Source of the DNA: Geobacteraceae bacterium
GTDB lineage: Bacteria > Desulfobacterota > Desulfuromonadia > Geobacterales > Pseudopelobacteraceae
NCBI GenBank assembly: GCA_025355965.1
Contig: JANXYR010000078.1
Location: 1-38,066, forward strand
Length of the DNA stretch: 38,066 nucleotides
Direction: 5' to 3'
Part shown: piece after piece, positions 34,477 to 38,066 of the stretch
Layout: each line of letters begins with the position of its first letter
How positions within the stretch are numbered: position 1 is the first letter of the stretch
Notes under the pieces: generated by a model
What the model saw: only the letters and a program-made list of their open reading frames with translations
What the model was told of the DNA's origin: nothing
Databases searched by the model: none
Translations under genes and position numbers: made by a program

Positions 34477-34531
34477 TACAGATATCCCCCTTTTTATTAC
34501 TAATCTGTGTGAAGTTGAGATACTAGCCATA

Positions 34532-34717
34532 CTACCGGGGCGAACCGCGCCCGCCCAGTTGCCAGCGCATTGCCGGGCAGACGTTGTAGCGGTTCCGGTG
34601 TTCGAAACAGAAGGCCAGATCGTTGAAACGCCCGGGATTCGCAAGGCAAAAGTCGTGTTCCTCCGCGCTGATAGCTTGCCCGCAGAGAGCACATATCGGC
34701 TGTTTCTGGTCAGTCAT
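34532..34717 (-). CDS. Small Cys-rich protein with a degraded paralogue nearby
   Basis: 61 residues from the ATG at 34717 (MTDQKQPICALCG); an ATG at 34741 would overlap the lipoprotein gene by 14 bases. Features: CALC pair, EEHDFCLANPGRFNDLAFCFEHRNRYNVCPAMRWQL, with further Cys residues, so probably a small zinc-binding fold. No ribosome site is obvious. A broken copy lies about 640 bases away at 33784-33890, so this gene has duplicated locally. Function unknown. Confidence 0.65.
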   Translation of the reverse strand: MTDQKQPICALCGQAISAEEHDFCLANPGRFNDLAFCFEHRNRYNVCPAMRWQLGGRGSPR

Positions 34718-34727
34718 GGCGGTTCTT

Positions 34728-34952
34728 TTACTTGCCCCCATTCAACGCATTAAGCCGCTCTTGAGCCAACTTGGCGTGTGGCGAACCCGCATATTTTGAG
34801 ACGACCTCTTCGTACAGTTTTATAGCATGCTCTTTGTTGTTCTGTTTCTCTTCGAACTGCGCTGTTTCAAGCTGTTGTTTCCCCTGGTTGCTGGAACAGG
34901 CGATCAAGGCGGTGCAACAGACAGCCAACAGAATCAAGACGTATTTTTTCAT
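34728..34952 (-). CDS. Small TPR-like lipoprotein
   Basis: 74 residues with a lipoprotein signal peptide: basic start (MKKY), hydrophobic core and lipobox LIAC at residues 16-19, so Cys19 would be lipidated. The mature part (EKQNNKEHAIKLYEEVVSKYAGSPHAKLAQERL) is one TPR-like helical hairpin of the kind found in BamD/YbgF-type proteins. Probably held in the outer or inner membrane. Its stop overlaps the region just before the Cys-rich gene. Function not known. Confidence 0.78.
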   Translation of the reverse strand: MKKYVLILLAVCCTALIACSSNQGKQQLETAQFEEKQNNKEHAIKLYEEVVSKYAGSPHAKLAQERLNALNGGK

Positions 34953-35092
34953 AGCGCTCTCTTTTCAAGTATTAATTAGTATGGAATTGAGCCCCCCTTT
35001 GTGCCACCCAATGCTCAAGAGGTTCCGATGATCAAACTGGCCGAACGGAAGTTTCGCAATAAGAGCTCAAAGACAGAGACTTCTGACAGTTT

Positions 35093-35191
35093 TCATTCAG
35101 CACCCCCGGAGGCGTTCTCAGCCAGCAGTGCCACCATCTCATCATGGATCAGGCCGTTGCTGGCGACGATCCGGTTATTGAAAATGTCGGG
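35093..35191 (-). pseudogene. Possible C-terminal remnant of an interrupted gene
   Basis: On the minus strand, directly beyond the transposase element, an open frame runs ...YPDIFNNRIVASNGLIHDEM, VALLAENASGGAE and then a stop at 35093-35095. It has protein-like composition and no start codon of its own. It may be the tail of a gene disrupted by the mobile element, but no matching head was found on the other side and I recognise no family. The rest of 34953-35211 shows nothing further. Confidence 0.3.
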
Positions 35192-35212
35192 ATATTGAAG
35201 GGGATATTGAAG
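35189..35212 (+). repeat. 12-bp tandem duplication next to the transposase element
   Basis: GGGATATTGAAG occurs twice in a row (35189-35200 and 35201-35212), immediately before the left inverted repeat. It could be a slippage product or a scar of insertion. Confidence 0.75.
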
Positions 35213-36270
35213 GGACGTTGCTGCTTTATTGCTTTAACACACTCAACCACCATTCCTTGCACTCTTCTCGCGACGCAAACAGCTCCTCGCCGCGCCGTGT
35301 CGCACGGCTTACCGATGAACTTCCCATGCCAAGCATGGTCCCAACTTTTGCGCCGGAATAACCCAGCTCCCTGACAGCCAGATAACAGAATAACTCACGT
35401 ATTTCCGAGTTTTGATTACGACGTCCGCGTTGAGACATCGCCTCTACCGGTACGGAACAATAGTGGCTTAGCATTGCCTGCAAAGTGGCGAGGTCGATAG
35501 TACTGGCCAGCTTGCCACTCAGCCTCGGTTCCTCCCGTAAAGACGCCACAAATTCGCCACCCCCCAAAATACGTTCGTCATAATCCCCTATGACGGTTGC
35601 TGTACCTTCCTGCAGTTGGCTGCGCCGTAAACCGCCGCCTGTCAATTCGGGTCGTTTCCCCATGGAAGCACCATCCGCCACAAACTGCAGGTAAGCTCGT
35701 CTGGCACCCTTGACTCTTTTGCCAAACAGCGCCAACACTTCATCGGTCGCTTGACCGACCAGTACCTTGCTCCCCAGCAGTACCCTATGGCCACTCCACG
35801 GATAAACGGCCAGTTCGTCAAGGTTCTTCACCAGACCGGCCCGCAATGGGTTCAAATGGATATAGCGGATTAATTCGAGCAAATATGGTTCTTCTTCACA
35901 GACAATGGACTTGTAGCGATTCTGAAAGAGATGCCCGCTGCGGAAGTGACGCCGGTTGAATGTTACGGCATAACCAGTCAGCAGGCTCCGCATAAAACGT
36001 GAAAGATCGGCGTGATTGCAGCAAAGCAACAAATGGAAATGATTGGGGATAAGCGCCCAGGCAAAGCAGTCGGTACCGGTTTTCACCAACAGGGAGCTCA
36101 GGCGCTCGACAAAGCAACTTCGATCATCATCGTCCAGAAAAATATCGGAACGCTCAATCCCCCTGACGATGACGTGTTGCAAAAGGCCGGGTATGTCGAT
36201 TCGGGCTTGTCTTGGCATTTTGGCAAACTAACAGAAAAAGCCTCATAAAGCAATAAAGCAGCTACGTCCC
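35212..36270 (-). mobile_element. REP-associated tyrosine transposase element bounded by inverted repeats
   Basis: A unit of about 1.06 kb: left repeat at 35212-35236 and right repeat at 36246-36270 are inverted copies with 24 of 25 bases identical (the one difference is at base 8 of the repeat, T on the left and A on the right). The repeats contain GCTTTATTGCTTTA. They enclose one Y1-family transposase gene, whose last codons and stop lie within the left repeat. RAYT genes are normally flanked by REP palindromes; here the flanks look like terminal repeats of a mobile unit. Confidence 0.75.
35226..36218 (-). CDS. REP-associated tyrosine transposase (RAYT, Y1_Tnp) with C-terminal helix-turn-helix
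   Basis: 330 residues. The N-terminal IS200-like Y1 domain has RxxxPGLLQHVIVRGIERSDIF, the HUH motif His60-Phe-His62 (PNHFHLLL) and the likely catalytic Tyr102 (FQNRYKSI), then YIHLNPLRAGLV. A C-terminal part (about 235-330) carries a DnaA-like helix-turn-helix (REIREL-like SEIRELFCYLAVRELGYSG and MLGMGSSSVSRA), a layout common to the larger RAYTs. All key residues are intact, so it may be active. Such enzymes cut and join single-stranded REP DNA. The 3' codons SVLKQ-stop fall inside the left inverted repeat. Confidence 0.9.
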   Translation of the reverse strand: MPRQARIDIPGLLQHVIVRGIERSDIFLDDDDRSCFVERLSSLLVKTGTDCFAWALIPNHFHLLLCCNHADLSRFMRSLLTGYAVTFNRRHFRSGHLFQNRYKSIVCEEEPYLLELIRYIHLNPLRAGLVKNLDELAVYPWSGHRVLLGSKVLVGQATDEVLALFGKRVKGARRAYLQFVADGASMGKRPELTGGGLRRSQLQEGTATVIGDYDERILGGGEFVASLREEPRLSGKLASTIDLATLQAMLSHYCSVPVEAMSQRGRRNQNSEIRELFCYLAVRELGYSGAKVGTMLGMGSSSVSRATRRGEELFASREECKEWWLSVLKQ

Positions 36271-36376
36271 CTTAGCTCACTCAGGGCGAGGCGGTGTGCA
36301 ACCGGCTGGTTGGGACTTCTCTGTGTCAAGAGTTGAGATCTCATATATTTTTTTATTTTAGTTGTAACGTTATTGG

Positions 36377-36405
36377 TTGACGTTCAGTTATTTTGTAGCT
36401 ACAAA
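36377..36405 (+). promoter_or_regulatory. brnT-brnA promoter with overlapping palindromic operator
   Basis: TTGACG (36377-36382), 17 bases, TACAAA (36400-36405). A perfect 14-bp palindrome TTTGTAGCTACAAA (36392-36405) covers the -10 element, the expected place for autorepression by the BrnA/BrnT complex. The brnT ATG is only 7 bases further on, so the message may be nearly leaderless. Confidence 0.6.
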
Positions 36406-36412
36406 TATAATT

Positions 36413-36691
36413 ATGAAGATTGAATTCGATCAGATCAAATCAGACAAGAACTTAGCCGAGCGTGGCTTGCCGTTTGATCGAGCCTCTGATTTCGGATGGA
36501 GCTCTGCTGAAATCACTGTCGATATTCGAAATGATTATCCTGAAATCAGGTATATTGCTGTTGGATATCTTGATCGCCGTCTTCATATTCTTTGTTTTAC
36601 CCCTGTTGCTGATGCTGTCCGAGTAATCAGCTTTCGCAAAGCAAACAGAAGGGAAGGTGATAAATATGGCAAACCGCTTACCATTGACTAA
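36413..36691 (+). CDS. brnT: BrnT-family ribonuclease toxin (type II)
   Basis: 92 residues from the ATG at 36413. The BrnT (DUF497) pattern is present: an opening MKIEFDQIKSDKNLAERGLP with an F-D-x-x-K-x-x-x-N block, a central D-x-RNDYPEIRYIAVGYLD segment and VRVISFRKANRREGDKYG at the end, close to the RIIS-x-R-x-A-x-x-x-E-x-x-x-Y family end. BrnT is a RelE-fold ribonuclease that inhibits growth by cutting RNA. It has no good ribosome site and may be translated leaderless. brnA overlaps it by 26 bases. Confidence 0.88.
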   Translation: MKIEFDQIKSDKNLAERGLPFDRASDFGWSSAEITVDIRNDYPEIRYIAVGYLDRRLHILCFTPVADAVRVISFRKANRREGDKYGKPLTID

Positions 36692-36968
36692 TAAAGATGG
36701 AGAAGTCCGGGAGCTGACTCAAGAAGATTTCAAACATTTTCGACCAGCTTCCGAGGTTCTTCCACAATTGTTCAGCAAAGAAGTAGCCGACGAGATGCTC
36801 GCCAAAAAGCCAGGCCGTAAGCTAGGTAGTGGTGTTAAGGATTCACAAACCATGCGCTTTGACCGTGACGTTCTCGCCGCTTTCAAGGCTACCGGAAAGG
36901 GTTGGCAGACCCGTATGAATGAAGCATTACGTACATATCTAAAAGAGCATCCAATGACGCACGCTTGA
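36666..36968 (+). CDS. brnA: BrnA-family antitoxin
   Basis: 100 residues from the ATG at 36666, with GGGAAGG 8 bases upstream. The N-terminal part binds the toxin; the C-terminal part is the ribbon-helix-helix DNA-binding domain (TMRFDRDVLAAFKATGKGWQTRMNEALRTYL), typical of BrnA. It neutralises BrnT and represses the shared promoter, where a palindrome lies. The linker PGRKLGSGVKDS is also characteristic. Strong ribosome site here versus none for brnT fits the need for excess antitoxin. Confidence 0.9.
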   Translation: MANRLPLTNKDGEVRELTQEDFKHFRPASEVLPQLFSKEVADEMLAKKPGRKLGSGVKDSQTMRFDRDVLAAFKATGKGWQTRMNEALRTYLKEHPMTHA

Positions 36969-36973
36969 TTCAT

Positions 36974-37190
36974 TCCTTTTGCTTTTTTCGCCGTTTCGAT
37001 TTTTCTTCATGTTATTTTGGCAAAAAAGCCTGCAACATGTGATGTCTCCTGGCTTAGCTGGTTTTGCTGTTTTCTCCGCTCTTCCATTTTACTTCTCCGC
37101 CGACAAACACCTCGCAACCACGTTTCTGCTACTCCGGGCGACTTCGCCAATAACACCGCCATACTCCTCGGTTTTTCATGTATTTTAGTC
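36974..37190. other. Non-coding stretch between brnA and the attC-like site
   Basis: No credible gene. The longest minus-strand peptide of protein-like composition is about 23 residues (GGVIGEVARSS...). If the array runs leftwards, the next cassette would start here with TTGGCC; if it runs rightwards, this is the tail of the cassette holding brnT-brnA. Confidence 0.4.
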
Positions 37191-37243
37191 GGCCAACGGT
37201 CTCGGCGCTGTGCGGCTTGACCGCACCAGTGGCCTGGTTGGGC
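37191..37243 (-). repeat. attC-like recombination site of an integron cassette
   Basis: On the minus strand: R'' GCCCAAC (37243-37237), L'' CACTGGTGCGG, loop TCAA, L' CCGCACAGCG, R' GTTGGCC (37197-37191); 53 bases. L'' has one extra base relative to L', the asymmetry expected of attC. The key test is met: R'' (GCCCAAC) is the exact complement of G plus the first six bases of the cassette (TTGGGC at 37929-37924), as required if the cassette was once a circle. It starts 16 bases after the stop of the cassette gene. Confidence 0.7.
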
Positions 37244-37929
37244 ATTTTAGGTCTCTATTCTAAAGGTCAGGCCAAGTGTTTCGTACTACTTGGATGGCTT
37301 CCTCAATGTAAATCAGGGCCATGCTTTTCGCGCTCTGTAAACTCGCGGTCTTCACCGAAGAAATACTTCTCTTCCGTTTCTCAAGGTAACTCAAATGTGC
37401 ACGAGCACTTTCAGGCAGATCGAGAGGCGTCGACTTGCAGCATGACTCAAATTCAATTTTGTTGATGACACCATCTCTATAGAAGGATAGCAAGAGGGAG
37501 GGAGACTTGTTGATAGAAACACCCAAAGCTACTAATGAATCTTCCAAGTCCCCACCGTCTAACTTGCCAAGATTAGAAGCAATGATTAAAGCAGCCCACT
37601 TGTTGGCACTGGAAACCTTCTCAAGTACTTTTTCCAATACTTCTTTTGACACATACTTGCGCCCGCTTTTAGTCCATGTCTGTTCATGATTAATTTCTTT
37701 CCAGCATTCTTCATGTATTACACGGGTTGCCGGATTGACGAGAACCACGTAGTTCAACTCGTTTGGCCTTGCTGCAAAATGCTGCACTTGGCGACTGCAG
37801 TCAGCATGCGCGTCAAGAAGCAACAATGAATTCACAACCGTGAGAATCATTAGTACGGAACATGACAAGTTCAAAATTCTATGTTTAACTTCATCTGTCA
37901 CCATTCTCATGACGTTATCCTTTGCCCAA
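37197..37929 (-). mobile_element. Integron-type gene cassette
   Basis: 733 bases from TTGGGC (37929) to the G of the attC R' (37197), holding a single gene with its ribosome site 7 bases after the TTGGGC and its stop 16 bases before attC. This compact layout is that of an integron cassette. A group II intron abuts its 5' edge. The integrase gene is not in the window. Confidence 0.65.
37260..37910 (-). CDS. Secreted protein of unknown function in an integron cassette
   Basis: 216 residues from the ATG at 37910 (AAAGGA 7 bases upstream); the frame is open further upstream but only through the end of the group II intron. A signal peptide is likely (hydrophobic stretch about 14-31, ending DAHA-D), followed by a mature domain of about 180 residues: CSRQVQHFAARPNELNYVVLVNPATRVIHEECW, a Lys/Glu-rich helix (KEVLEKVLEKVSSANKWA), SPSLLLSFYRDGVINKIEFESCCKS and a basic end. 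Four to five Cys in the mature part could form disulphides. I recognise no family. An unknown secreted product is typical of cassette genes. Confidence 0.7.
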   Translation of the reverse strand: MRMVTDEVKHRILNLSCSVLMILTVVNSLLLLDAHADCSRQVQHFAARPNELNYVVLVNPATRVIHEECWKEINHEQTWTKSGRKYVSKEVLEKVLEKVSSANKWAALIIASNLGKLDGGDLEDSLVALGVSINKSPSLLLSFYRDGVINKIEFESCCKSTPLDLPESARAHLSYLEKRKRSISSVKTASLQSAKSMALIYIEEAIQVVRNTWPDL

Positions 37930-38066
37930 TCGGGTAGGAGGCGGGGTCTCCCCCGCCGTCCTCCCACACCACCGTACGAACGGTTCCGTATACGGCGGTT
38001 CATGATACGCGCTGAAGACGGTTGTAGTGGGTCTGAAGCGATATCAGGCCAAGGTTCTCGAAGTAG
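37929..38066 (-). mobile_element. 3' end of a group II intron (domains V and VI), cut by window end
   Basis: Domain V: 34 bases at 38001-37968, 9-bp lower stem ACCGCCGTA/TACGGTGGT with one G-U pair, bulge and a short capped upper stem. Domain VI: GGCGGGG-GAGA-CCCCGCC hairpin with lower stem GGGAGGA/TCCT-A-CCC, leaving one bulged A seven bases from the end, the branch-point position. The intron ends CCGAT at 37929. The reverse transcriptase C-terminus lies just upstream, its stop codon at the base of domain V, as usual for bacterial introns. The 3' exon begins TGGGC, the remainder of an integron GTTGGGC core. Confidence 0.82.
38000..38065 (-). CDS. Group II intron reverse transcriptase/maturase, last 21 residues (cut by window end)
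   Basis: The frame open from the window edge encodes YFENLGLISL QTHYNRLQRVS and stops at 38000-38002, one base into domain V. Only the tail is visible, so the assignment rests on its position directly before domains V and VI. Confidence 0.6.
   Translation of the reverse strand, partial: YFENLGLISLQTHYNRLQRVS

Noticed and set aside
36285..36335. Possible second attC-like site near CAACCGGCTGGTTGGGAC
   Set aside because: Only a short CAACC/GGTTG hairpin; no proper R''-L''-L'-R' order and no match to the TTGGCC start predicted for a neighbouring cassette.
36406..36411. TATAAT directly before the brnT start as the -10 box
   Set aside because: No -35 element at suitable spacing, and it would place the transcript start inside the coding region; TACAAA with TTGACG 17 bases away fits better.
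37910..38003. N-terminal extension of the cassette gene product (31 extra residues)
   Set aside because: These bases encode domains V and VI of the group II intron; the ATG at 37910 has its own ribosome site.

Overview
The window reads as a chromosomal segment of a Desulfuromonadales / Geobacter-like bacterium. The grounds are the ilvC-psd-pssA order, an RNA M-box leading to an NRAMP-related transporter, a PurL of about 1000 residues with a separate PurQ, and several small Cys-rich proteins. This placement is inference from gene content, not from a marker gene. No rRNA, tRNA or CRISPR array was seen.

Layout: (1) 1-3.8 kb: 3' end of ilvC, then psd and pssA (phosphatidylethanolamine synthesis) bracketed by two inverted copies of a short repeat, then a phosphoesterase and the signal peptide peptidase sppA. 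(2) 3.8-10.9 kb: DAHP synthase, gmhB, rmlA and the rod-shape operon mreC-mreD-mrdA-rodA. (3) 10.9-12.4 kb: a decayed transposase fragment, then a secreted TPR/SPOR protein. (4) 12.4-15.3 kb, minus strand: an apparent transport operon of a 40-residue membrane peptide, an 83-residue membrane protein, an 8-segment membrane protein and an oxalate/formate-type MFS carrier. (5) 15.3-16.2 kb: a Cys-rich small protein and a YjfB-like protein around a regulatory gap with three TTGCA-N4-TGCAA sites. (6) 16.2-19.1 kb: sigma70 promoter, M-box Mg2+ riboswitch, terminator, a membrane-less MgtE-like protein and an NRAMP-related transporter, which together form a complete Mg2+-controlled unit. (7) 19.1-31.6 kb, minus strand: HIT hydrolase, tlyA, pyrE, purF, purQ, recQ, purL, mscS, purB, a metallo-hydrolase and a DUF503 protein. 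This is a purine/pyrimidine cluster with recQ and mscS embedded. (8) 31.7-35 kb: a HelD-like helicase, then a patch of small Cys-rich genes mixed with gene remnants. (9) 35.1-38.1 kb, accessory: a REP-type tyrosine transposase between near-perfect inverted repeats, a BrnT/BrnA toxin-antitoxin pair, an integron-like gene cassette with its attC-like site, and the 3' end of a group II intron inserted at the cassette boundary.

The two most notable systems are the M-box / MgtE-like / NRAMP-related operon (a putative Mg2+ importer with a detached MgtE-type sensor subunit) and the right-edge integron cassette whose boundary is occupied by a group II intron.
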